From NCBI GenBank assembly GCA_027364815.1, contig DAHXOQ010000104.1:1-8916 (forward strand): a DNA stretch of 8,916 nucleotides, written 5' to 3'. Position 1 is the first letter of the stretch, and each line of letters starts with the position of its first letter. Positions 1 to 5,982 of this stretch are shown one piece after another. Under the pieces are notes generated by a model that ran no database searches, was not told the DNA's origin, and saw only the letters and a list, made by a program, of their open reading frames with translations. This DNA is from Acidobacteriaceae bacterium. Its GTDB lineage: Bacteria > Acidobacteriota > Terriglobia > Terriglobales > Acidobacteriaceae. Made by a program: the position numbers and the translations under genes.

Positions 1-482
1 GACGCAATACTCTCATTTTTTATTCGCTGGGAAATTTTTTGTCAAACCAATCGCGCGGCTATGTTGACGACTTGATGCCGGACAAAGAAGGCGACCCGCG
101 CGACTCGATGATTGCGCTGTTTTCTGTCGTCAAGAAGGATTATGGTCCAGCGGGAACGCGCGTGGAGCTTGCTGACGTGGGTATCATTCCCGTCTGGGGT
201 GAAAACAACCGCAACGAAATTGCCGCAGGAAAAACAAAGATTCCGGTGATCCATCCAATCGTGATTGATAGAGAGATGGCCAAAATTCAGGCGCGTTTGG
301 ATGAACTCACCAGGCTGACTCTCGCGCCGCAGGCGCAAACTCGCGAGCTCACCCCCGAAGAGAAAAAGGAATTCATCGCTCTCTCTGATCAGCTCAAGCT
401 CCTCGACGACCGTCGCCGCATCCTCCTGGTCCGCACGGGCGACGAGTTTGTTGCCGACCCACCGCCTCTGCCAGCGCGCTAA
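1..482 (+). CDS. CapA-family (poly-gamma-glutamate synthesis type) protein, C-terminal part
   Basis: The reading frame is open from the left edge (first full codon at base 3), and 159 residues are visible before the TAA stop. The visible part begins with NTLIFYSLGNFLSNQ, which matches the conserved C-terminal signature of the CapA/PGA_cap fold (typically 'YSLGNF' followed by a short polar stretch). This is a calcineurin-like metallophosphoesterase fold found in capsule/poly-gamma-glutamate proteins and in many uncharacterised secreted proteins. The following segment (RDSMIALFSVVKKDYG...TRVELADVGIIPVWGEN) resembles the last beta strands of the fold. A charged, probably helical tail (about residues 90-150) ends in a proline-rich PPPLPAR. 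A TTG at 39 could be read as a start, but the family signature runs upstream of it, so this is the 3' end of a longer gene whose metal-binding N-terminal region lies outside the window. The substrate cannot be inferred. It converges on the next gene with only 16 bp between the stops. Confidence 0.85.
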   Translation, partial: RNTLIFYSLGNFLSNQSRGYVDDLMPDKEGDPRDSMIALFSVVKKDYGPAGTRVELADVGIIPVWGENNRNEIAAGKTKIPVIHPIVIDREMAKIQARLDELTRLTLAPQAQTRELTPEEKKEFIALSDQLKLLDDRRRILLVRTGDEFVADPPPLPAR

Positions 483-498
483 TCGGATATGGAATGGC

Positions 499-903
499 TC
501 AGGTACCGATTGGGCGATCAATTTGGAGAATGCGTTTTGAATTCCCTGAAGCGGCTTTGATGCGCTCGTTTTCCGGGACCTTTGCATTCTCAATGATGTG
601 AGCGGCGAGCCCGGCTTTTTCAAAAGGATAGTCGATGTGGGTGCGGTCCATAACTTCGATGCGCCGGTCCCCAAAATCAGGGAGAACGCCGAGACCCGTC
701 TTCGCAATTTCAGGACTGATGTTGGGGTAGGTTTCCTCATAGTACTCAACAAAATCAGGGAGCATGAAATGCTCGTCGAGCGCGATTTTGCCGAGAGGTT
801 TTTGTGGGGACGCGTCGGAATTGTGAGGCGCAATTGCAAAGGCTGAGGCTGCGTTGGCTCCGGCAGCTAGGGTTGCGGTTTTTAGAAAATCCCTTCGTTG
901 CAT
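499..903 (-). pseudogene. Tat-signal amidohydrolase (2,3-dihydroxybenzoate / gamma-resorcylate decarboxylase-like), internally deleted
   Basis: This is a 134-residue ORF with a good start: AGGAG lies about 9 bases upstream of the ATG at 903. Residues 1-25 are a twin-arginine leader (MQRRDFLKTATLAAGA). Residues 38-90 (GKIALDEHFMLPDFVEYYEE ... RRIEVMDRTHID) match the N-terminus of amidohydrolase-2 family decarboxylases/hydrolases, including the metal-binding ExH (E44, H45). From about residue 91 the sequence (DYPFEKAGLAAHIIE ... ENERIKAASGNSKRIL) matches the very C-terminus of the same family, where D(Y/W)PFE, a DR/ER-K motif and GNxxRLL lie in the last 50 residues. Family members are usually above 300 residues, so the central TIM barrel with the remaining metal ligands and catalytic residues is missing, in frame, at about 628-636. 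The product cannot be an active enzyme. It could still be translated and exported. Alternatives are a recent deletion in this strain or an assembly join. Confidence 0.8.
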
Positions 904-1169
904 GGACTGTTTCTCCTGAGAACGTGGAAAATGACAGTATTGTTGGCAACGAATGAGTTCGATTGCGGAAAGTTTACATCATACATATCAAAATCAAGAG
1001 AAGAAACACCCATCAACTCATAGAACTCCTGGCCATCCAACTGAGAATCTATGGCGTGATAATGCTCCTCCGGGCGGTAATAGCTAATTGGCGTTGGGGA
1101 CCGATTGGTCAAAAGAGGACTGTCTCACTACGATGCTCCGGGGTATTCTCCAACCAATTGGAGTGTGAA
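904..1169. other. Divergent intergenic region
   Basis: This stretch separates the leftward amidohydrolase relic from the rightward lipoprotein gene and must contain the promoters of both. The ribosome-binding site of the relic (AGGAG, minus strand) lies just right of 904, and that of the lipoprotein (GGAG at 1160-1163) at the other end. An 8-bp palindrome CCAATTGG lies at about 1154-1161. I could not identify a convincing -35/-10 pair. Both frames across the region can be read open for some distance, but neither translation resembles a known protein. Confidence 0.5.
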
Positions 1170-2351
1170 ATGACACGGATACTTAGATTTGGACAATTAC
1201 CACTGCTTGCTTTGGTTGCACTACTCTTCACCACTGGATGCCACAAGGATCCAGGCTTGGTTGCTGCGGATAACAGTCAACCGGGCGCTCAGGATCAGAA
1301 CTCGGATCCGGCTGCGGCGAATCTTGCACCGGTTTCCTCAAACGCCGGCAATCAAGCGCCTCTGGCATACAGCGCACAGGCGCCAGAGAATTCCAGCTCT
1401 GAGCAAAACAATCAGGCACCCGTGGAGAACGGTTCTTATTCCCAAGGATCGGGGCAGGATTCTTATAACCCGAGTTATAACCAGCAGCCGGAATACAGCG
1501 CTAATCAACCTCCACCGGAGTTGCCGGAATACGAACAGCCGCCAACTCCCGGCGATGGCTATCTGTGGACGCCCGGGTACTGGGCCTGGGGTGGAAACGG
1601 CTATTACTGGGTGCCCGGCGCGTGGGTGGAAGCTCCATACGAAGGCGCTCTCTGGACTCCGGGCTACTGGGGTTTCTGGAATAATTCCTACGGTTATTAC
1701 CCTGGATATTGGGGTCAGTACGTTGGCTACTATGGCGGCATCAACTACGGTTTTGGCTATGTCGGCTACGGCTACCAGGGCGGCTATTGGGGTGGCGGCC
1801 ACTTCAACTACAACCGTTCCTTCAATAATATGAACGGGTCAAATGCGCAATACATCTACAACCATCCCATGAACAATTATCAGCGCGGCGGATCCCGCGT
1901 GAGTTACAACGGTGGATCAGGTGGAATCCATGTGCAGGCGCGGCCTGCGGAATTGGCGGCTCTGCGTCAACAGCACACGGCTCCTATGAGGGCTCAGATA
2001 CAGAATGCGCAGGCTGCCAGTACGAACCACTCACAATTCGCAAGTGTCAATCATGGCCGGCCAGGCAGTTTTGTTGCCGCCAGGCCGCTTGCGGCAGATC
2101 GCAACGTGAGTGCGCCGGCAGCTTTGCGGGCAACCAACCGGGCTGTAGCGCAACAACAACAGGCGAGCCAGCAACAACGTCAGTTGGGTCAACAACAGCA
2201 ACAAGCGGCTCAGCAGCAACAACAGCAACATCAAGCAGTTCAGCAGCAACAACAGCAGCATCAAGCGGCTCAGCAGCAACAACAACGCCAAACGCCGCAA
2301 CAGCAACAACATCAGGCGCCGCAACAGCACAACACGGAGCCACCGAAATAG
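1170..2351 (+). CDS. YXWGXW-repeat lipoprotein with polyglutamine C-terminal tail
   Basis: The product has 393 residues from the ATG at 1170, chosen because GGAG lies 6 bases upstream and the protein then starts with a clean lipoprotein signal (MTRILRFGQLPLLALVALLF, then TTGC with the lipidated cysteine at residue 24). The longer frame from 963 has no signal at its start. The lipobox is imperfect (T at -3). After a long N/Q/S/P-rich linker come three WxPGxW-type repeats (WTPGYW, WVPGAW, WTPGYW, about 1566-1671), then a G/Y/N-rich stretch. Next is a conserved-looking SYNGGSGG segment with following helical residues, and finally about 65 residues dominated by Q with H, A and P. Proteins with YXWGXW repeats are frequent in Acidobacteria and other soil bacteria, but their function is unknown. 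Anchoring in the outer membrane or surface exposure is inferred. The gene stands alone, with a hairpin immediately after the stop. Confidence 0.85.
   Translation: MTRILRFGQLPLLALVALLFTTGCHKDPGLVAADNSQPGAQDQNSDPAAANLAPVSSNAGNQAPLAYSAQAPENSSSEQNNQAPVENGSYSQGSGQDSYNPSYNQQPEYSANQPPPELPEYEQPPTPGDGYLWTPGYWAWGGNGYYWVPGAWVEAPYEGALWTPGYWGFWNNSYGYYPGYWGQYVGYYGGINYGFGYVGYGYQGGYWGGGHFNYNRSFNNMNGSNAQYIYNHPMNNYQRGGSRVSYNGGSGGIHVQARPAELAALRQQHTAPMRAQIQNAQAASTNHSQFASVNHGRPGSFVAARPLAADRNVSAPAALRATNRAVAQQQQASQQQRQLGQQQQQAAQQQQQQHQAVQQQQQQHQAAQQQQQRQTPQQQQHQAPQQHNTEPPK
2202..2291 (+). repeat. Three imperfect 30-bp tandem repeats encoding the Q-rich tail
   Basis: Units at 2202-2231, 2232-2261 and 2262-2291 each begin CAAGCRGYTCAGCAGCAACA and encode QA(A/V)QQQQQQ(H/R)-like decapeptides. 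They differ at only a few bases. They lie inside a longer CAA/CAG tract (about 2145-2335). The 30-bp period keeps the frame, so changes in copy number would lengthen or shorten the tail without breaking the gene. Confidence 0.8.
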
Positions 2352-2362
2352 TAATTTTTGCA

Positions 2363-2394
2363 ATGAATGCCTGCAGAATTCTGCGGGCATTCAT
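2363..2394 (+). terminator. Strong hairpin 3' of the lipoprotein gene
   Basis: Arms ATGAATGCCTGCAG (2363-2376) and CTGCGGGCATTCAT (2381-2394) pair over 14 positions with a single T-G wobble around an AATT loop, starting 12 bases after the stop. No T-run follows on either strand, so it may be a non-canonical terminator or an mRNA 3'-stabilising hairpin rather than a classic intrinsic terminator. Confidence 0.5.
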
Positions 2395-2538
2395 ACAAAT
2401 GTGGGTTGGAACGATTCGGAGAAGAGTCTGAACTTGTGAAGTGCGCTTGCCCAGATTCAGTGTTCCCGAATATACTCCCCGCAATAGCCTACGGTAAAGG
2501 TTTCCTATATTCCGTATCGTTTCCTTTCTACATTTCAG

Positions 2539-2565
2539 ACTTTCGGTTGCAACCGGCAAGTTTTT
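2539..2565 (+). terminator. Possible intrinsic terminator (palindrome plus T-run)
   Basis: The perfect palindrome CGGTTGCAACCG (2544-2555) is flanked by ACTT and AAGT, which can also pair, and is followed by TTTTT at 2561-2565. Read on the plus strand this resembles a weak intrinsic terminator, about 190 bases after the lipoprotein stop. The inner stem is short (about 4 bp with a TGCA loop), so the call is tentative. Confidence 0.3.
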
Positions 2566-2629
2566 GATTATCTTTGATGCACAAAAAAAGAATCACATCT
2601 CACCACCCGTGAAATTCGACAATCTTCTT

Positions 2630-2688
2630 AAAGTCTTGGTGCTGGGCAGGAAGCGTCAACTATGCATCTGATCCAGCACCAAGACTTT
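2630..2688. repeat. Perfect 16-bp inverted repeat with 27-bp spacer
   Basis: AAAGTCTTGGTGCTGG (2630-2645) is exactly repeated in reverse complement at 2673-2688, around a 27-base spacer containing the palindrome ATGCAT. It lies 18 bases beyond the stop of the leftward LVIVD-repeat gene. It could end transcription of that gene (on that strand no T-run follows), stabilise its mRNA, or be the remnant of a small mobile repeat. No other copy was noticed in the window. Confidence 0.75.
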
Positions 2689-2706
2689 GAAAACAGCTCG
2701 AAAAAT

Positions 2707-3414
2707 TTAGTTGGTGTAGCTCAGTTCAGACCGGTATTTCTCTTCAACTTGCGGACGGCGAATAATTGTCAGTCCTTCAGACCCAAGAAGGAAAGTTGTC
2801 CCTGTCTCCTCGCATGTAAGCGTGGCACTCACCTGTCTCGCTGTATAGAGCAAGGTGGGGTCGATTGGGTTTGAAGTGTCGACAACTTGATAGTCTCGCG
2901 CGTTGTGCTGAATATCCAATGGCTCTGCGCTGGCCAGCAGAAATGCGGAACGGCCTAGCGATTCAATTTGGCTGCCATTTTGGAAAGCATTTAACCTCTT
3001 GAGTGATGGCGCCTTGGGCTTGCGCAAATCAAGCACAGCCATACCGTCGCCGTTATAAAAGCGAACCAGATAAGTAGAATGGCTGATCGGTCCTAGAAAC
3101 TCGTAGGGCGCAGGAACGGCAAGAGTCATTGTCGCCACTTGCTTCACATGAGCCGGATCGGTAACGTTCAACACAAGAAGATTCTCTCCCTGGTTCTGCT
3201 CAATGTAGAGGTAGCTGGAGCCATCACCGCCATCGGAGTAGAGTGCGAAGGCGTTACCGCGCTGCTGTGTATCTTTTGGCATGCTGGCCGGTGTAACAAC
3301 TACAACATCCTTCGAACGTGAAGCAATTTGCGCGACTGACAAATTTACTGAAAACAAGAATCCAATGATTGCAGTTGCCAGAATCCCGTATAAATTTCCT
3401 GATTTGTTGTTCAT
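2707..3414 (-). CDS. Secreted LVIVD-repeat (beta-propeller-like) protein
   Basis: The product has 235 residues from the ATG at 3414. This start is chosen because GGAGG (3423-3427) lies 8 bases upstream; a TTG further upstream at 3429 overlaps that ribosome-binding site and is unlikely. A Sec signal peptide spans about residues 1-29 (MNNKSGNLYGILATAIIGFLF ... SVAQ). The mature part carries at least three LVIVD-type repeats with the hallmark 'V-hydrophobic-D-x-x-x-P-x-x-P': LLVLNVTDPAHVKQV, MAVLDLRKPKAPSLKRL and YQVVDTSNPIDPTLL. Such repeats form beta-propeller blades in secreted or surface proteins of unknown binding function. With only three or four visible blades the protein is small for a closed propeller, so it may oligomerise or be a shortened form. 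It is separated from the upstream barrel gene by about 250 bp and probably has its own promoter. Confidence 0.75.
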   Translation of the reverse strand: MNNKSGNLYGILATAIIGFLFSVNLSVAQIASRSKDVVVVTPASMPKDTQQRGNAFALYSDGGDGSSYLYIEQNQGENLLVLNVTDPAHVKQVATMTLAVPAPYEFLGPISHSTYLVRFYNGDGMAVLDLRKPKAPSLKRLNAFQNGSQIESLGRSAFLLASAEPLDIQHNARDYQVVDTSNPIDPTLLYTARQVSATLTCEETGTTFLLGSEGLTIIRRPQVEEKYRSELSYTN

Positions 3415-3665
3415 TTCGTATTCCTCCAAGCATCATTGTTTGCCTGGATTACTGCCGCGTCCAATGAGTAGTAATTATGGCCAATGATTTGTTGTTATGA
3501 GTCATATGTGAAGCGTAGGACAAGAACTTTGTTTACCGGAAAACAAATGGTTCCTGTTTCAAACACACGCTCACATGGGATTTTCACTGGGCGCTCGCTA
3601 CCATATGTCCGCGTGTTATCGCAGCACATTGACTATGAGTGTTTTCATTTCAGCGCAATGGAAAT

Positions 3666-4814
3666 TTATTCACGTCTCGCCGTTCCATCTTGATGGTGCC
3701 TGGAACCGTAGTCGATGGTAAAGGTCATGACGATACTGTTGCTGCTGGTTCCGAAGAGGTTGCCCACACGGCTTCTAGCCATATTGTGCACGTATGCGGT
3801 ATCCAATTTGCAGCGGTTGAATTTGAACGAGAATCCGGCTGTCGGCGAGGTCTCATCCTGACCGGCTCTGAGTGCAAGGTGCTTGTCGAGGAGGGTCTGT
3901 TCAAAGCCCAGGTTGGGGTGGAAGACGACTGAGTGTGTTGCAGTAAGATCGTTGCGGCGTTCAAGTCGCGTGAGCCCCGTATCGACAAGTGCGCCCTTCC
4001 ATGGCGCGAGTGAAGCGCCCAGCCTGAACTCTGTAGTGCGCGAGTTTCCTTCCTTCATGCCGGCAACGTCAGTGCGGCGCTCAAGGTCGCTGTTGAGCAG
4101 ACCACGAAAGCCAAAAAGCATCGTTTTACACGGTTGCCAGGTGGCTCCAATGCCTGCTGATGGACGCCAAAAGGTCTCATAGCGGACAGTTTGTTGAGGA
4201 TTCGATTCAACATTTGCATCGAATCGGGAGGTCTCGTGAGAGAGCAGGATTCCGACTGAAAAGTCTTTTCCCAACGGCATGGCAATTTTTGAGAAGAGCG
4301 CCTGATCGGAACCGCTGCCGGCCAGCGCCACCGGATTCGGCCCCAATCCCTGTGACTTGGCACTGTAGCGCACGTTGTTGCTCGCCTCGTACATGACGAT
4401 GGCATAGATCGCAATGTGATGCGAAAGAGATGGCGAGGTCATGCCGAGGGCCGTAAATTGAAAATTGTTTCCATCGGTATAGCCGGTATCACCGTAATCG
4501 ACAACCACCGTATCGTTGTCCTTCCACACCAGGGAATAGTTTCCCCATGTGGCGCCGTCACCGCCGAAGCCGATTGACCGAACCCCTTTCTTGATTTGAC
4601 CGGAGGCGAACTCCCGCATCGAAAGCTCCGGTGACTGGGCACGCGTGAGATGCGGAAAAATAAAAAAAACGCTTATGACGGAAAAGATTGCCAACACTGA
4701 GAGCCAATTTCCTCTCAGAACTCTGGCGCGTGACCACAGTCGTCGTTCACCGTTGACGGTTGTGGGCAGGAATGCACAGTGCAACTTCAGCGTTTGAATG
4801 ATCGTTTCTCCCAT
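3666..4814 (-). CDS. Putative outer-membrane beta-barrel protein
   Basis: The product has 382 residues from the ATG at 4814. The N-terminus has an unusually long polar region (about 37 residues), then a hydrophobic core (residues about 38-54) and a likely signal-peptidase site TRA|Q at 59-60. The mature protein alternates hydrophobic/aromatic strands with polar turns (for example NFQFTALGMT, HHIAIYAIVMYEA, RTTEFRLGASLA, AGFSFKFN). It ends in a last strand, SIVMTFTIDYG, followed by a polar tail, a pattern typical of outer-membrane barrels. It starts with a G-rich segment (GVRSIGFGGDGATWGNYSLVW), resembling the plug or first strands of channel-type barrels. I do not recognise a named family. 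The start lies inside the end of the YeeE gene (28-bp overlap), suggesting translational coupling and a shared role. The exact start is uncertain: a TTG at about 4784 or later codons could shorten the leader. Confidence 0.65.
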   Translation of the reverse strand: MGETIIQTLKLHCAFLPTTVNGERRLWSRARVLRGNWLSVLAIFSVISVFFIFPHLTRAQSPELSMREFASGQIKKGVRSIGFGGDGATWGNYSLVWKDNDTVVVDYGDTGYTDGNNFQFTALGMTSPSLSHHIAIYAIVMYEASNNVRYSAKSQGLGPNPVALAGSGSDQALFSKIAMPLGKDFSVGILLSHETSRFDANVESNPQQTVRYETFWRPSAGIGATWQPCKTMLFGFRGLLNSDLERRTDVAGMKEGNSRTTEFRLGASLAPWKGALVDTGLTRLERRNDLTATHSVVFHPNLGFEQTLLDKHLALRAGQDETSPTAGFSFKFNRCKLDTAYVHNMARSRVGNLFGTSSNSIVMTFTIDYGSRHHQDGTARRE

Positions 4815-5329
4815 CGTCCGAGTTGCCGGAAGAACAACGCGGCTCCAATCGCAAGTGCTGCCAGTATCACGGCTGCTGGTAAGTGGGCCAGCTGCGGCAA
4901 TGTCACTGGGCCGAGATCGTACCAAGTCAGGATGGTATTGCTGAAAAAGCCATACAACGCGGCGTAGACGATCGCGCCAACAAACATTCCTGCAACCCCG
5001 ATCATTGCATCGATCTTGCCTTCAGCAGCAGCGGCGATTCCCGTGCCGGGGCAATAGCCCAGCACCACCATTCCGACGCCGAATATCAGTCCGCCGGCGG
5101 TTACCGCAGCCAGTTGCGCCGGCTTCACATGCAGTGTTGCAAGACCAAAAGCCCGTAGCGTGTAAACGCCTACTCCACCCACGACAATGGCTGTGAGCAT
5201 GGTTTTCATCACGGTGAAGTCCCGCAACAAAAACTGCCCGACAATGACCGGATATTTTGTTACGCGACCTTTTTGCAGGAGTACGCCGAAGATGAGTCCG
5301 GTAATGAGGCCGAGCACGAGTTTGCTCAT
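4787..5329 (-). CDS. YeeE/YedE-family transporter, second half-subunit (GYCPGTG motif)
   Basis: The product has 180 residues from the ATG at 5329; the frame is open further upstream, but family similarity starts at MSKLVLGLITGLIFGVLLQK. It is a membrane protein with about five hydrophobic segments. Two recognisable family signatures are FGVLLQKGRVTKYPVIVGQF near the N-terminus and GMVVLGYCPGTGIAAAAEGK with the conserved cysteine at residue 93. YeeE/YedE proteins import thiosulfate or related sulfur compounds, and the conserved cysteines line the permeation path. In single-chain members two such halves are fused. Here they are split, and this chain would need the neighbouring upstream half. 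It starts 4 bp after the stop of that half, with only a weak ribosome-binding site, so coupled translation is likely. Confidence 0.88.
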   Translation of the reverse strand: MSKLVLGLITGLIFGVLLQKGRVTKYPVIVGQFLLRDFTVMKTMLTAIVVGGVGVYTLRAFGLATLHVKPAQLAAVTAGGLIFGVGMVVLGYCPGTGIAAAAEGKIDAMIGVAGMFVGAIVYAALYGFFSNTILTWYDLGPVTLPQLAHLPAAVILAALAIGAALFFRQLGRWEKRSFKR

Positions 5330-5333
5330 TGGA

Positions 5334-5861
5334 TTAATCACGAGCGCCTTCCCTTCCGAAGAGCAGAAACGCGGTAAGAATTCCAGAGACGAAGACTGAA
5401 GCAAAAAACAGCCATCCTGAAAGTGCCAGTTGAAGTGAGCCGCTGATTCCATGGCCACTGGTGCATCCCCCAGCCAATCGTGCTCCAAAGATCAAAACTA
5501 CACCGCCAGCAAATGCGGCCAGATACCGCTTTGTGCGCGATGGGCCAAAGCGCGCTCTCCAGGGGTATTCTACTGGCTCCGCAGGCTTGTCACCAGACAG
5601 GCGCGAGCTGACGAAGGCGCCCAGCGCCAATCCCGCCACTAGCATCCACTCCCAGTCCACAGCCGGAGTGAACTTCGCAAAGTATGCGTTGGTTGAAACG
5701 TAATCGGGCGCTACTGTTTCGGCCATCATGCCAACTGTTCTTACAATTGAAGTCGATACGCCAATTGGATTGTCAGCACTGAAAAATGCAAACCATGAAA
5801 GTATTCCGATGAACGCTCCAACGGCATACGGTGACCAGCTTTTCATTCTTAAAAATCGCAT
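5334..5861 (-). CDS. YeeE/YedE-family transporter, first half-subunit (GGCTSGHG motif)
   Basis: The product has 175 residues from the ATG at 5861. GGAG 5 bases upstream supports this start over the upstream TTG at 5879 and the internal ATG at 5846. It has about four transmembrane segments (around residues 11-28, 70-85, 112-130 and 147-167). The family signature GARLAGGCTSGHGISG carries the conserved cysteine at residue 133, which in YeeE-type channels contacts thiosulfate. The chain pairs naturally with the following gene, which carries the complementary CPG motif. No TusA-like or rhodanese gene, which often accompanies YeeE/YedE, is present in the window, so the transported compound is inferred from the family only. 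A LysR-type regulator gene lies directly upstream on the same strand. Confidence 0.9.
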   Translation of the reverse strand: MRFLRMKSWSPYAVGAFIGILSWFAFFSADNPIGVSTSIVRTVGMMAETVAPDYVSTNAYFAKFTPAVDWEWMLVAGLALGAFVSSRLSGDKPAEPVEYPWRARFGPSRTKRYLAAFAGGVVLIFGARLAGGCTSGHGISGSLQLALSGWLFFASVFVSGILTAFLLFGREGARD

Positions 5862-5901
5862 TCGTGCTCCACTTTTCAATCCAGGGTTTTATCTATCAAA
5901 T

Positions 5902-5920
5902 TATTCAAGGAATATGAATA
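5902..5920. promoter_or_regulatory. Candidate LysR-type operator (T-N11-A dyad)
   Basis: TATTCAAGGAATATGAATA has 6-bp inverted arms TATTCA/TGAATA around a 7-base centre, so it contains the T-N11-A core with dyad symmetry typical of LysR-family binding sites. It lies about 41 bp upstream of the first yeeE start, in the 121-bp gap after the lysR stop. A weak promoter-like pair (TTCATA, 17 bp, TAGATA, minus strand) overlaps it. Binding by the adjacent regulator is inferred. Confidence 0.5.
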
Positions 5921-5982
5921 CGCGTCCAGACAGAAATACTCATGGCCCATTTGCGCTTCTTATCTATGGCTGTTGGCTTGTG

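Larger units (their letters stand above)
2395..2706. other. Non-coding stretch between convergent genes
   Basis: These 312 bases lie between the ends of the rightward lipoprotein gene and the leftward LVIVD-repeat gene. A 66-codon frame (2367-2567) starts inside the hairpin and has no ribosome-binding site or recognisable product, so I do not call it. The region holds a 12-bp palindrome followed by a T-run, and a long inverted repeat, listed separately. Nothing else was recognised. Confidence 0.6.

Noticed and set aside
882..1112. 76-codon minus-strand frame upstream of the amidohydrolase relic (contains SYYRPEEHYHAIDSQL)
   Set aside because: It starts at a TTG without a ribosome-binding site, overlaps the start of the relic, and shows no recognisable family. 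It is more likely a chance open frame in the divergent promoter region.
963..1169. Upstream extension of the lipoprotein frame to 963
   Set aside because: The lipoprotein signal peptide and a good GGAG ribosome-binding site both point to the ATG at 1170. The added 69 residues are basic and unlike any protein N-terminus.
2047..2559. Minus-strand frames opposite the CAA/CAG tract (Leu- or Val/Ala-rich)
   Set aside because: They are shadows of the repetitive Q codons on the opposite strand; the compositions are artefacts of the repeat.
3415..3665. Small plus-strand frames (for example 3484-3693) in the gap between the barrel and LVIVD-repeat genes
   Set aside because: There is no ribosome-binding site, no recognisable product, and they run into the antisense strand of the barrel gene. 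I see no other clear element in this gap.
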